Shown piece after piece: positions 43,577 to 53,014 of a stretch of DNA of 59,526 nucleotides. A program made the translations under genes and the position numbers. The DNA is taken from NCBI GenBank assembly GCA_036504235.1, contig DASXVN010000012.1:1-59526 (forward strand). Reading direction: 5' to 3'. The stretch is from Zipacnadum sp036504235 (GTDB taxonomy: Bacteria > Armatimonadota > Zipacnadia > Zipacnadales > Zipacnadaceae). Each line of letters starts with the position of its first letter. Positions within the stretch are counted from its first letter, which is position 1. The notes beneath the pieces are model-generated. The model was given only the letters and a program-made list of their open reading frames with translations. It did not search any database and was not told where the DNA came from.

Positions 43577-44584
43577 CTAGGGCGGGGGCGGCGGCGCCTC
43601 CAAGCCCAGAACGGTGAAGTTCTTGATCGCGGACAGCGTCACCTGGCCACTTCCGTCCACCGCGCGGACCCGTACGCGGTAGGTCTGGGGTGGCTGGGAG
43701 CCGTCCGGATTGGTCGGGTTGGTATTGGCCGGGACCTGGTAGCTGGCGCGGAAGGTGCCGTTGATCGCGGTGCCGGAGACCAGGGCGGCGGGCCGCGTTA
43801 TCGTGGCCGCGGAGGGCGGGAAGATTAGCACCTGGACCGTCTCGACCCCCTGGGCATCGCTCGCGGGGATCGTGAAGACTACCGGGCCTCCGGAGGCCGG
43901 GACCTGCAGCGGGTCGATCACGACGTCAAAGATGACCGGACCCGCCGGGGCGGTAGCGGTGATGGTAGTGGTCGTGTAAACCGGGCCGCTGAAAGCGAAG
44001 ATCGTGGAGACGCCCTGGTGCGTGGTGGTGAACAGACCGTTGGCATCAATCGTTCCGGCGGTCCCCACCGAGAGCCACGTGGGGCGCAGAGCAGTCGGCC
44101 CGTCCGCATTGATAATCTGGGCGCTGAACTGGACCTTACTCTGGACCTCCACCGACTGCGTCAGGGGGGAGATGCGGATGTCGGTGGGCAGCGGGACGGC
44201 CACCGGCAGGAGCGACACGGTAACGTGGACGACGTCCCCCGCCTGGGTGTCCACGAAGATCTCGGCAGCCCGGTAGGTAGGCGCCGACAAGGGGTTCACA
44301 TCCAGGATGAGGTGGCCGGCAGTCACGTGGGCGAGCGTGAACCCGCCGTGCGTGTCGGTGCGCACCGTGCGTCCCGAAGGCTGCAAGGTCACCGTGGCCG
44401 AGGGGAAGGAGAGGGCAGGATTGTCGGCGGCGGTCACGCGTCCGACGACCGTGACCTCGCCAGCCGGAGGCGGCGTAATGGGGGTGGTGCTATCCCCGCC
44501 GCCACAGCCCGCCAGGATTATAGTCAGGATCACGGTCAGAGTCAGTGCTACGATCGCAGCCACGGTCGGCGGCAGACTTCTCAT
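43577..44584 (-). CDS. Secreted lipoprotein with a carboxypeptidase-regulatory-like domain
   Basis: The 335-residue lipoprotein has signal VALTLTVILTIILAGC with a good lipobox (LAGC), so it is anchored to a membrane. VVGRVTAADNPALSFPSATV through GGFTLAHVTAGHLILDVNPL is a carboxypeptidase-regulatory-like (CarboxypepD_reg) beta-sandwich at about 45-115. Two further Ig-like beta domains follow: SPLTQSVEVQSKVQFSAQI and a terminal one (RVRVRAVDGSGQVTLSAIKN). No catalytic residues are visible. A surface-binding or structural role is inferred. GAGGAGG precedes ATG 44584. A TATAAT box lies at 44685-44680 on the same strand, without a clear -35. Confidence 0.75.
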   Translation of the reverse strand: MRSLPPTVAAIVALTLTVILTIILAGCGGGDSTTPITPPPAGEVTVVGRVTAADNPALSFPSATVTLQPSGRTVRTDTHGGFTLAHVTAGHLILDVNPLSAPTYRAAEIFVDTQAGDVVHVTVSLLPVAVPLPTDIRISPLTQSVEVQSKVQFSAQIINADGPTALRPTWLSVGTAGTIDANGLFTTTHQGVSTIFAFSGPVYTTTTITATAPAGPVIFDVVIDPLQVPASGGPVVFTIPASDAQGVETVQVLIFPPSAATITRPAALVSGTAINGTFRASYQVPANTNPTNPDGSQPPQTYRVRVRAVDGSGQVTLSAIKNFTVLGLEAPPPPP

Positions 44585-44775
44585 GGTGCGTCCTCCTCTG
44601 GGGCGTCCGGCTGAAAACGCAGGAAGCAAGGCCCGGGCGCCTACCGACCTTCCCCGGCGCGCCGGGAAGATTCCCGCCCATTATAACAGAAAAACCCGGC
44701 GAGGGGAAAGTGGCAAAGCAGCAAGACGCTAGGGCACCGAAATGTGTCCGGCGCGGGGCCTTCCAGCCGGGCGCG

Positions 44776-47700
44776 CTAACCGCCGAGCTGGAGGTCGCGT
44801 AGGACCCGGGTGGCATTGCCCTGCTCGTCGCGGGCCTGTAGCGTGACCAGATAGCGCCCGGCCGGGACCCGGGCTCCTCCCTGGTTGCGACCGTCCCAGG
44901 CGAGGGTGCTCACGCCCGCGGGACGGAGCGCCCCGCTCGCCACTTGCCGTATCACGCGCCCGGCGATGTTGAGGATGGTCAGGTCACAGGTCGCCGGGGC
45001 CGACAGCGTGAAGGTGATCTGGGCTCCGGCGCCCGCCGGTTGCGCGGCGAGGGCCGTGACCTGCAGGAGGCCCGCACCGCGGTCGCTGATGGTCAGCGAA
45101 AACTGCCGCTGCCCGGAGGCCGCAGTGGCCGTGAAAACGTAGTCGGGCGAGTTGCGCAGGTTGACGACCTGGCCGCTGGACAGGTCCGTCAGCAGCGCGG
45201 TCTTGCTCGCCGGCAGCGCGGTCAGATCGGGCCAGGCGACCCGGACCGGGCCGGTTACACCCGCCCAGGACACGGTGAGCGGTTGGGTCAGGCTGGCCGC
45301 CCCGGCCGTCTGCAGGGCCAGGGCCACCGGAGCCTGCTCCGGCCGAGCAGTGAGCGAGAGGTCCACGCCGACGCCGGGCAGGGGGGGAGACTCGATCTGC
45401 CGGGCCGCGGCCGCCACGCCCACGAAGTTGTCCCGGTCCTGGTAGAGGCCCGCCTGGGCGGTGAGTCGCAGCCGCCAGCCCTCCGCGGCGGCGGTCCTCG
45501 GGGCGGCGACCGCAGCGCTGACCGCGGCCCCGCTGGGCCGCACCAGGTTGAGCGTGCAGCTCTTCAGGCCTTGCACCCAGATCCCCTGCCAGGGCGCGAT
45601 CAAGGAGTTGCCGCCTGCCCCGTCGTTGACCAACACATACCCGTGGGTGGCGGTATCGTAGACCCAGGCGGTACTCAGCAGCAGGCCGGCAGCCTCCGCC
45701 GAAGCCAGGTCCATGGTGTTGCCCAGGTAGGTGGCCGTGCAGGCGGCGAAGTCCACTGAACCGAAGAAGGGATTGCCCAGCATCTGCCAACCGGCCACCA
45801 CGGGCGCGGCCAGGTCGCCGGCGGGGGCGGACTGGCCGGTGGGGCTCACCGTCAGCGGCTGGCCCAGATTGAGCCAGAAGCCCTGCCCCAGTCGCAGCTT
45901 CAGGAAATTGGGGAGCGGCTCGCTCTTATACATCACGTACGCGCTGCTCGCCGGGTTGTAGCGAGCCACGCGCAACTGGGCGGGCGCGAGGCCGAGCAGC
46001 GTGCCCGGGTGCTGGTCCGCCGGGATCACCGGGGAGGAGAGGAGCTGAATTCCCGCGGGGAACTGGAGCGGCTGGTTGGTGTAGGACTGCACCGGTCCGA
46101 CGGCGGTTACGGCCGCGTTCTCGTTGCCGGCCTGATCCACGGCGGTGATCGCGTAGTAGTAGTCCACGCCGTCGCTGACCGAGGTGTCCGTCCAGGTCTG
46201 GAGGGCCCCGTCGGTGAGAGTGGCGACGGGCGTGCGGCCCGTCACCACGGTGAACTTGTAGTTCTGGCGGTACACGCGGTAGGCCTGGAAATCGGCGGCC
46301 GGGGTGTAGGTCCAGCTCAGCACGATCGCGCCCCCGCTGTCGGCGGGGCGATCGACGGCGGTCAGCGTGGTGACCGCGGCCGGCGGAAGGTCGTCCCGCG
46401 ACTGCGCGGGGCCAACGACGTCCGAGTCGCTGGACTGGCTCCCGGCCCAGGTCCGAATCTTGTAGTAGTAGTCCTGGCCGTCCGTGGTCGAGGCATCCAC
46501 GTACAGCTCGGTGCCCGCGGGGAGCTCCTTGACCATCGCGAAGGCTCCGGTCGCGCCCGTGCGGCGCAGCACCTGGTACTTAGTGACGCTGCTGGCCCCC
46601 GCCCCGTCGTCTCCCGACTTGGTCCAGGTGACCGTGATGCTGCCGCCCTCATCGCCGAGGGTGTCGGTCGCCACTACATTGTGCACCATCTGCGGAGGGG
46701 AGACTACGCCCAGGGCCCGGGCGATGTTGAGGCGCCCGCCGCCGAGCATCCCGGCGTAGCCAGGGTTGAGCGCGTCAATGTTGTCGGCTCCGCCGCGCAG
46801 GGCCGCCAGCACCTGGGCCGGGGTATATGCGGGGTGCAGGGCCAGGACCAGCGCGGCCGCGCCCGCCACGATCGGGCAGGAGAAAGAGGTGCCGGTGTTC
46901 GTTCCCCAGTACGAGGTGAAACCCGCGAAGCCGGCATCGTAGTAGAGCGGCCCGTAGATGGCGTCGCCGGGCGCGCACAGGTCCACGAAGTGCTTGGTGG
47001 AAGACGTATCCCAGTTCGTGTAGTAGGACTTGCGGTCGTCGCGGTCGGTGGCGCCTACCCCGATGATCATGTTGTCCGACAGGGGAGCGGGGCCGTTGTT
47101 GCAGACGGGGGATTGCCAGGAGGATTGCGCGTCGCCCAGGGCCATCGAGCCGTTGCCGGCCGCGCAGACGACGACGATGCCGGCGTTGTAGGCCGCCTGA
47201 ATCGAGGGCGTATAGGCGGTGCTCCAACTCCCGCCGAGGCTGAGGTTGATGACCTTGGCTCCGTGGGCAGTGGCATAGTCGATGGCCTCGATGACCCCGG
47301 AGACGGTGCCGACGCCATCGTGCGCGAAGACCTTGAGGGACATGATCTGCGCCTGCCAGGATACCCCGGCCGCCCCCCAGCCCTCATTAGAGACCGCCGC
47401 CGCGAGACCGGCGGCCAGCGTGCCGTGCGAGACGGTGTCGTTATTGCCCCCGACCACGGGGACCGGGCGGACGTTATTGTTGTTCTCGATGAAGTTCCAG
47501 CCGTGGATATCGTTAGGATAGCGCGGGTCGCTGCCGGGATTGGGGTTGGTCCAGATCTTCCCGGCCAAGTCCGGGTGCTGGGTGTCCACGCCGGAATCAA
47601 CCACGGCGATGATCACGCTGGACGAGCCGGTGGTCACGTCCCAGCCCTCCGGAGCGTGGCAGAGGGGCAGATGCCACTGCTGGGCATACTGCGGGTCGTT

Positions 47701-48096
47701 GGGGACGAGTTGGGGATAGACGAGCATGTCCGGCACCGCGAACTGCACGCCGGGCTGGCGGGTGTAACGGGCGGCGGCCGCGGCCAGGTCCGAGCCGGGA
47801 GGCAAGTCCACGACCAGCATCCGGGAACGCGGCAGATAGCGCCGCACTTGCCCCCCGCCGGCGACGGCCAGAGGCGACACGGAGGCGGTGCTCAGCCCCG
47901 GCTGGAGCCCGACGATCAGGCGGTCGGCAACCGCGCGGGGCGCGCGCATGACCACTTGCCCGCGGGCTATTACCTGCGGGTACGGAGCGCCGGGAACCGG
48001 CACAGTGGCCTCCGGCAGGGCCCAGCCGGCCGCGCAGAAAACCACGAGCAGCCCGACCCCCCAGCAGTTGCGCAGACCCCGACCAATCACTGACAT
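44776..48096 (-). CDS. Secreted subtilisin-like (S8) protease with FnIII and FlgD-like domains
   Basis: The 1106-residue extracellular serine protease has a signal peptide (GVGLLVVFCAAGWALPEA). A propeptide-like region spans about 45-125. The catalytic domain has Asp167 (VVDSGVD), His224 (SHGTLAAG, where HGTHVAG is usual) and Ser404 (TGTSFSCPIVAG). Two fibronectin type III-like domains follow (about 495-690), each with a YYYKIRT or YYYAITAVD motif. Beta-rich regions lead to a C-terminal FlgD-like Ig domain (GRVIRQVASGALRPAG, AWDGRNQGGARVPAGRYLV). ATG 48096 has AGGTGGGAG before it. The neighbouring upstream gene is a paralogue. Confidence 0.9.
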   Translation of the reverse strand: MSVIGRGLRNCWGVGLLVVFCAAGWALPEATVPVPGAPYPQVIARGQVVMRAPRAVADRLIVGLQPGLSTASVSPLAVAGGGQVRRYLPRSRMLVVDLPPGSDLAAAAARYTRQPGVQFAVPDMLVYPQLVPNDPQYAQQWHLPLCHAPEGWDVTTGSSSVIIAVVDSGVDTQHPDLAGKIWTNPNPGSDPRYPNDIHGWNFIENNNNVRPVPVVGGNNDTVSHGTLAAGLAAAVSNEGWGAAGVSWQAQIMSLKVFAHDGVGTVSGVIEAIDYATAHGAKVINLSLGGSWSTAYTPSIQAAYNAGIVVVCAAGNGSMALGDAQSSWQSPVCNNGPAPLSDNMIIGVGATDRDDRKSYYTNWDTSSTKHFVDLCAPGDAIYGPLYYDAGFAGFTSYWGTNTGTSFSCPIVAGAAALVLALHPAYTPAQVLAALRGGADNIDALNPGYAGMLGGGRLNIARALGVVSPPQMVHNVVATDTLGDEGGSITVTWTKSGDDGAGASSVTKYQVLRRTGATGAFAMVKELPAGTELYVDASTTDGQDYYYKIRTWAGSQSSDSDVVGPAQSRDDLPPAAVTTLTAVDRPADSGGAIVLSWTYTPAADFQAYRVYRQNYKFTVVTGRTPVATLTDGALQTWTDTSVSDGVDYYYAITAVDQAGNENAAVTAVGPVQSYTNQPLQFPAGIQLLSSPVIPADQHPGTLLGLAPAQLRVARYNPASSAYVMYKSEPLPNFLKLRLGQGFWLNLGQPLTVSPTGQSAPAGDLAAPVVAGWQMLGNPFFGSVDFAACTATYLGNTMDLASAEAAGLLLSTAWVYDTATHGYVLVNDGAGGNSLIAPWQGIWVQGLKSCTLNLVRPSGAAVSAAVAAPRTAAAEGWRLRLTAQAGLYQDRDNFVGVAAAARQIESPPLPGVGVDLSLTARPEQAPVALALQTAGAASLTQPLTVSWAGVTGPVRVAWPDLTALPASKTALLTDLSSGQVVNLRNSPDYVFTATAASGQRQFSLTISDRGAGLLQVTALAAQPAGAGAQITFTLSAPATCDLTILNIAGRVIRQVASGALRPAGVSTLAWDGRNQGGARVPAGRYLVTLQARDEQGNATRVLRDLQLGG

Positions 48097-48155
48097 ACGC
48101 GAGACTCCCACCTCTTGAGAAGATGCCTGCCCGCCGCGCGCGCCGGCGGCCAGAC

Positions 48156-48188
48156 GCACAAATGCCGCCCGGCAGGCGGCATTTGTGC
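48156..48188. terminator. Strong hairpin between the two subtilase genes
   Basis: GCACAAATGCCGCC (48156-48169) pairs perfectly with GGCGGCATTTGTGC (48175-48188) around a 5-nt loop. There is no T-run on the minus strand, so it may stabilise the upstream mRNA end or attenuate read-through into the second protease. Confidence 0.55.
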
Positions 48189-48223
48189 TGTCAGAGACCT
48201 ATCATAGTTGCCCGCGACGACGC

Positions 48224-51200
48224 CTAGCGCCGCAGTGACAGCGTCTGAACCAGCGAGGACCGCTGTCCCGTATCGGCCTGCGCGGTTACTCGCACCAGGT
48301 AGACTCCGGAGGGAACCAGCGCGCCGACCGTGTTGCGGCCATCCCAACTGGCGCTGCCCACTCCGGCCGGGGAAACCGACTGGTCGCCAATCTGGCGCAC
48401 CAGGCGCCCGCCGATGTTGAGAATCTCGACGGTCACCTGCGCGGGATTCGACAGCGTCCAGACGATCTGCGCTCCGCCGCCCACGTTCTGGGCACTGACC
48501 TGGCTGAGCATCGCGGGGCCGGCGGAGACCAGGGTCATCTTGAACTGGCGCGCGTTGCGGCCCGCCGTGAACTGGTAGGAGCCGACCGTGCGCAGGTAAA
48601 TGCTGCGGCCGGTCGCCAGGTCGGTGAGCAAGGGCCGTACCGAATTGGGTAGCGTGGTCAGATCCGGCCACGACAACGTCACCTCAGCGCCGGCGGGAGC
48701 CGTTACTTGCAGCGGCCAGGCCGGCTGGTTGGCTTGCGGCTTGACGAAACTGGTAGCGGTCGGCTGGTCGCCGCCCCCGAAGGAGAGTTGCACGCCCCCC
48801 TCGGCCGTCGGCGGCAGCGCCACGCCATTGAGCTGGGTGGCCTGCGGGCTGACTCCCAGGAAGTTGTCGGTGCTGGCGCCGGCCGCGGTACGAGCCGCCA
48901 GGCGCAGGAACCAGTCCTCGGAAGTGGGCGGCGCCGAGACCGTGGCCTCGGGGGCGCTCAAAGCGCCGGCGGGGCGCTTGACGAGTAAGGTGCCGAAGAT
49001 GCGGCTCCGGAACCACAGGCCCTGGCCGACGCCGACGGTGCGGGTCGCGAAGGGCAAACTGGCGCTGATCAGGCGATAGCTCTGGGCCACGCCGTCGTAC
49101 GCCCACGCGTAGTTGTTCGTATCACCGTTCGCATTCGACGTGTCCAGGTCTTCGTTCGTTCCCCCGAAGACGACTCGGGAGGAGCCGAAGGTCAAGGCGG
49201 CGGTGAAGGGATTCCCCAGCATCAACCAGCCGGGCGTCAGCGGGAGACTAATATTGCCGGCGGGGGCCGGAGAGCCGGCCAGGTTCACCGTCAGCGGCAG
49301 GGCGCTGCTCATCCAGAAGCCGCGACCGAGCGCCTGCTGCAGGAGCGGGTTGCTGGGGTCAGTCGCGTAGTCCGCATACTGCAGGGCGACCGGGTCCCAG
49401 CGGGCCAGGCGGATACGGTTGGCCGCGGTAATGCCCAGGATGAGGCCCATGTCCGTGGACTGCGGGGTCAGCGGCACCGAGATCATCGAGACACCCGACG
49501 GGTAGGTGAGGCTCACGTTCAGGAAGGACTGGGTCGGGCCGGTCGCGACGACGGCCTTGTTTTCGTTGCCGCCGTCGTCGAGCCCGGTGACCGCGTACCA
49601 GTAGCTGACGCCGTCCGTGGTGGTGTCGTCTACATAGTGGCGAGCCGTGGGATCATTGAGTTCCGTGAGGGGCGTCATGGCGCTGACGTCCGTGAAGTTG
49701 GCAGTGGCCCGGTAGATCCGGAACTTGGCCAAGTCCGACGAGCCGACATAGCCGGCCCAGTCCAGGGTCAGGGAGCCGCCGTTATCGGACGGCGTGTCGA
49801 TCACCGTGAGCGTCTCCACCGCCGGCGGCGGGAGATCATCGCGAGCCGAAGCCGGACCCGCGACAGCCGACAGGGTGACCCCGTTCGGGTTGCGCGTGTC
49901 GACCCGGTACCAGTAGGGCGTGCCATCGACTACGGGCGTGTCCACGTAGCTGGTCGACCCGGCGGGAAGCGCCTTGAGGAGCGTGAAGGGGCCCGTCGCG
50001 GCGTCCGCGCGGAGCACCTCGTAGCCGCTGACGTTATTCTGGCCGCCCCCGTCGTCTACGGAGCGGGACCAGGTAACCGTGATGCTGCCGCCCTCGTCAC
50101 CCGGGGTATCGGCCGCTTGCACGTTGCGGGCGGGACCAGGAGGGCCCGAGGGGAAGGCCCGGGCGAAGTTGATGAGCCCCGCGCCCATCATGCCGACAGT
50201 GGTGGGGTTCTGGGCGTCAATGCTGGTGCATGAGTTGCGGACCAGATTGATGATCGTGCCGGCGTCTGCCGTGGGGCGCGCCCCCTGCACCAGGGAAGCC
50301 AACCCGGCGACGACGGGGCAGGCCATCGAGGTCCCCGAGATCGAGTTGTACTCCATCCCAAAGCCGGCGACGGTGGGGAAGAAGGGCCAGGTGCTGAGCA
50401 TCTCGCCGGAGGAGAAGCCGGAGGCGTCTCCGCCCGGGGCGGTCACATCCACAAACTGATGCGAGGAGCCGTCGAGATTCGAGTAGAAGGTGATCCCCTT
50501 GTTCTTGTCGCAAGCGGCGACGCCGAGCACGTGGTTGTCGCCGAAGTTGGGGCCGTCGTTGCAGACGGGGGAACTCCAGGTGAGCGGGTCGTCGGTGAAG
50601 ACCCAGCTTTCGTTACCCGCCGCGGCCACGACCACGATGCCGCGGTTGTAGGCTTCGGTGATGGGCGTCGACCAGAAGGCGGAGTAACCGCCGCCGAGGC
50701 TCAGATTGATGACGTTCGCCCCGTGGTTGACCGCGTACTCGAAGCCCTCGAGGATGACGCTCGACGGGGAGCTGCCCTCCGAGGGAAAAACCTTGAGGGG
50801 CATGAGCATGCACTGCCAGTTAGCGCCGGCCACGCCCTCGCCATTATTGGTGGTAGCGCCCACCAGGCCCGCGACGTGGGTGCCGTGACCGATGTTGCCG
50901 TTGGTGCCCTTGTCAGGCACGGGGTCGACGATATTGTTCTGGTCGACGAAGTTCCAGCCGTTGATGTCATTGCGGTAGCGCGGGTCGGAGCCGGGGTTGG
51001 GGTTCACCCAGATCTTGTTCATCAGGTCGGGGTGAGTGGTCTGGATCCCGCTGTCCACGATGGCTACCACGGTCTCCGGGTTGCCGGTCTGCATGTCCCA
51101 GCCTTGCGGGGCAGAGACCAGCGGCCACTGCCACTGCGAGGGGTAGAGCGGATCATTGGGGATGGCCTGGAGATACATCAGCCGGTCCGGCTCCGCCTTG

Positions 51201-51571
51201 CTGACGTACGTAGCGCTCTGCAGGAGCGTGACGCCCGCGGTGACTGCCGTCCCGGCGGGGAGCTTGATGAGCGCCAGGGAGCCGACGGTGTACCGATGCA
51301 GCAGAGTACAGCCCTTGGCCTGCAGGGAGGCCTGCAAGGCGGCGTCGCTGACCCCGGGTTGCACAGAAACCACGACTTGGCCGGAAACCGCCAGGTCGGG
51401 AGCGACCTGCGGGCCGGTCCGCGCGCCGGGCAGCTTGACCATGCGCGGGGAGACTACCTCCGTCGGAGGCAAGGCCCAAGCGAGGGTCGCAGCCAGCAGA
51501 CACAAGACGGAGAGGATGACAGCGAAGGGGACTTTGGCCAGCGTTGACTGACTCAGCCTGGGGTTGGACAT
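48224..51571 (-). CDS. Secreted subtilisin-like (S8) protease, paralogue of the next gene
   Basis: The 1115-residue protease has signal KVPFAVILSVLCLLAATLAWA and a propeptide-like region. The catalytic residues are Asp173 (AIVDSGIQTTHPD), His229 (GHGTHVAG) and Ser415 (ISGTSMACPVVAG). Two FnIII-like domains (about 510-710) with VDTPVVDGTPYWYRVDT and YWYAVTGLDDGGNENKAV follow. The C-terminal FlgD-like domain ends with GGRLVRQIGDQSVSPAGVGS and VYLVRVTAQADTGQRSS. The two subtilases share the order of domains and many identical stretches (NPNPGSDPRY, DPRY, GWNF, VINLSLGG), so they are tandem duplicates. GGAGGT precedes ATG 51571; the promoter at 51637-51665 drives it. Confidence 0.91.
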   Translation of the reverse strand: MSNPRLSQSTLAKVPFAVILSVLCLLAATLAWALPPTEVVSPRMVKLPGARTGPQVAPDLAVSGQVVVSVQPGVSDAALQASLQAKGCTLLHRYTVGSLALIKLPAGTAVTAGVTLLQSATYVSKAEPDRLMYLQAIPNDPLYPSQWQWPLVSAPQGWDMQTGNPETVVAIVDSGIQTTHPDLMNKIWVNPNPGSDPRYRNDINGWNFVDQNNIVDPVPDKGTNGNIGHGTHVAGLVGATTNNGEGVAGANWQCMLMPLKVFPSEGSSPSSVILEGFEYAVNHGANVINLSLGGGYSAFWSTPITEAYNRGIVVVAAAGNESWVFTDDPLTWSSPVCNDGPNFGDNHVLGVAACDKNKGITFYSNLDGSSHQFVDVTAPGGDASGFSSGEMLSTWPFFPTVAGFGMEYNSISGTSMACPVVAGLASLVQGARPTADAGTIINLVRNSCTSIDAQNPTTVGMMGAGLINFARAFPSGPPGPARNVQAADTPGDEGGSITVTWSRSVDDGGGQNNVSGYEVLRADAATGPFTLLKALPAGSTSYVDTPVVDGTPYWYRVDTRNPNGVTLSAVAGPASARDDLPPPAVETLTVIDTPSDNGGSLTLDWAGYVGSSDLAKFRIYRATANFTDVSAMTPLTELNDPTARHYVDDTTTDGVSYWYAVTGLDDGGNENKAVVATGPTQSFLNVSLTYPSGVSMISVPLTPQSTDMGLILGITAANRIRLARWDPVALQYADYATDPSNPLLQQALGRGFWMSSALPLTVNLAGSPAPAGNISLPLTPGWLMLGNPFTAALTFGSSRVVFGGTNEDLDTSNANGDTNNYAWAYDGVAQSYRLISASLPFATRTVGVGQGLWFRSRIFGTLLVKRPAGALSAPEATVSAPPTSEDWFLRLAARTAAGASTDNFLGVSPQATQLNGVALPPTAEGGVQLSFGGGDQPTATSFVKPQANQPAWPLQVTAPAGAEVTLSWPDLTTLPNSVRPLLTDLATGRSIYLRTVGSYQFTAGRNARQFKMTLVSAGPAMLSQVSAQNVGGGAQIVWTLSNPAQVTVEILNIGGRLVRQIGDQSVSPAGVGSASWDGRNTVGALVPSGVYLVRVTAQADTGQRSSLVQTLSLRR

Positions 51572-51636
51572 CAATGGGACCTCCCTCGAGCGCTACCGGG
51601 TCTGCCCGGAACAACAGTCGCATATACCTCAGGTAA

Positions 51637-51665
51637 ATCATACCAACTTGTGGGGATAGTGTCAA
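51637..51665 (-). promoter_or_regulatory. Near-consensus promoter of the subtilase genes
   Basis: On the minus strand TTGACA (51665-51660) and TATGAT (51642-51637) are 17 nt apart. Transcription should start near 51630, about 60 nt before the first subtilase ATG. Confidence 0.82.
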
Positions 51666-51768
51666 CGCGCCCGTTCGAGGACGGGCAGGAACCGGGGGCG
51701 ACCGCGGCGAACACAACCGCGATGGATGCCTGGCCCTTGTGCCGTATCTCGCTGTGAGGTGACAGATT

Positions 51769-51963
51769 ATGATTGATGCCATGTTGCTGGAAATCCTGGC
51801 GTGCCCCGCCTGCCGCGAGGCCGTGTGCCAGGAAGAGCAAGAGATCGTCTGCACCGGCTGCGGCCGGCGCTACCCGATTCGCGACGAAATCCCCATCATG
51901 CTGATCGAAGAGGCGAAGCTGCCCCCAGGGGCCGCCGAGGAACAGTCCGAGGACCGCGGTTAG
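51769..51963 (+). CDS. Trm112-like zinc-ribbon protein
   Basis: The 64-residue protein has the Trm112 pattern LLEILACPACREAVCQEEQE followed by IVCTGCGRRYPIRDEIPIML: two CxxC pairs (CPAC and CTGC) that would bind one zinc, then the DEIPIML strand. Bacterial Trm112-family proteins may assist methyltransferases, and partners are unknown here. GAGGTGACAG precedes the ATG, and the gene ends 3 bp before a GT2 gene, so the two are coupled. Trm112-like genes next to glycan genes are common. Confidence 0.88.
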   Translation: MIDAMLLEILACPACREAVCQEEQEIVCTGCGRRYPIRDEIPIMLIEEAKLPPGAAEEQSEDRG

Positions 51964-51966
51964 CTC

Positions 51967-52854
51967 ATGCCCGCTCCGGCCGAGATTGACGTCACGATTT
52001 GTCTGGTCTCCTGGAACGTCTGGCCGGACCTGGAGCGGTGTCTGCTGAGCCTGCGCGACCCTCAGCAGGTGGCCCGGCAGACTATCGTGGTGGACAACGC
52101 CTCGGCCGACGACACGCTGGCGCACCTGCGCGACGAGTTCCCGGAAGCGGAGGTCATCGCCAACGCGGATAACCGGGGCTTTGCCGCGGCCTCCAACCAG
52201 GCGCTGGCGGCCGGCCAGGGCCGCTACCTGCTGCTGCTCAACCCCGACACGATCGTCCCCCCCGGCGCCCTGCGCGAGTTGCTGGATTTCGCTGACCGTC
52301 ACCCCGAGGCCGGGATTGTGGGCCCCCAGTTGCTCTATCCGGACGGATCTCTGCAGTACTCAGCCCGCCACTTCCCGACCGTTGGCGCGGCCCTCTTTCG
52401 CAATACGTTCCTGGGCCGACTGTTCCGGCACGCCGGACCAGTGCAGCGCTACCTGATGACCGATTGGGACCACGACTCGGTGCGCGAGGTGGACTGGGTC
52501 TCGGGGGCGGCGCTGCTGATTCGGCGTGAGCTGTATGCGCAGATCGGCGGCCTGGACGAGGGCTTTTTTTGGGGGTCGGAGGACGTGGACTACTGCTGGC
52601 GGGCGCACCAAGCCGGCTGGAAGGTGCTCTACACGCCGACGCCCCAGATCACCCACGTCGTGGGACGCAGCAGCGATCAGGCGGTCGCCAAGACGATCAT
52701 CCGCACGCACCGGAGCATGTTCCGGCTCTACCGCAAGCACGTCACCCGCAACCCCTTGCTGCAGGCTCTGGTCTGGGCGGGCATCTGGCTGCGCGCCGGG
52801 ACGCTGCTCTTGCCCCTGTGGCTGCGGCGACGAGGGACGGCCGGGCGCGGCTAA
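51967..52854 (+). CDS. GT2 family glycosyltransferase (rhamnosyltransferase-like)
   Basis: The 295-residue GT-A transferase has TICLVSWNVWPDLERCLLSL, VVDNASADDTLAHLRDEFP, RGFAAASNQALAAGQGRYLL and LLNPDTIVPPGALRELLDFA (the DxD-type metal site). GLDEGFFWGSEDVDYCWRAH is the ED base region typical of rhamnosyltransferase-like GT2 enzymes. The C-terminus has one likely amphipathic or membrane-associated helix (LVWAGIWLRAGTLLLPLWLR). The ATG lies 3 bp after the Trm112-like gene. Donor and acceptor are unknown. It adds to the glycan-assembly capacity of the region. Confidence 0.9.
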   Translation: MPAPAEIDVTICLVSWNVWPDLERCLLSLRDPQQVARQTIVVDNASADDTLAHLRDEFPEAEVIANADNRGFAAASNQALAAGQGRYLLLLNPDTIVPPGALRELLDFADRHPEAGIVGPQLLYPDGSLQYSARHFPTVGAALFRNTFLGRLFRHAGPVQRYLMTDWDHDSVREVDWVSGAALLIRRELYAQIGGLDEGFFWGSEDVDYCWRAHQAGWKVLYTPTPQITHVVGRSSDQAVAKTIIRTHRSMFRLYRKHVTRNPLLQALVWAGIWLRAGTLLLPLWLRRRGTAGRG

Positions 52855-52862
52855 ACGCTAAC

Positions 52863-52990
52863 GGCCCTACCCCCTACCCCCTCCCTGAAGGGAGGGGGGA
52901 TTACCCCGCTGACGTCCACGCCGTTGTCGTTGTAGTTCTCCCCTCTCCCCAGTCCGCGCGGGGAGAGGGGCCGGGGGTGAGGCCGGCTGC
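52863..52990. repeat. Family B paired palindromic repeat
   Basis: The left unit CCCCCTCCCT-ga-AGGGAGGGGG (52870-52900) and the right unit CCCCTCTCCCC...GGGGAGAGGGG with CCGGGGGTGAGGCCGGCTGC (52939-52990) face each other. It occupies the whole gap between the convergent GT2 and secreted-protein genes and may terminate both. Confidence 0.7.
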
Positions 52991-53014
52991 CGCTGGCGCT
53001 CTGTCAGCCCCCCT

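Noticed and set aside
46009..48093. 694-codon plus-strand frame antisense to the first subtilase
   Set aside because: Composition is typical of an antisense shadow and the subtilase triad is on the other strand.
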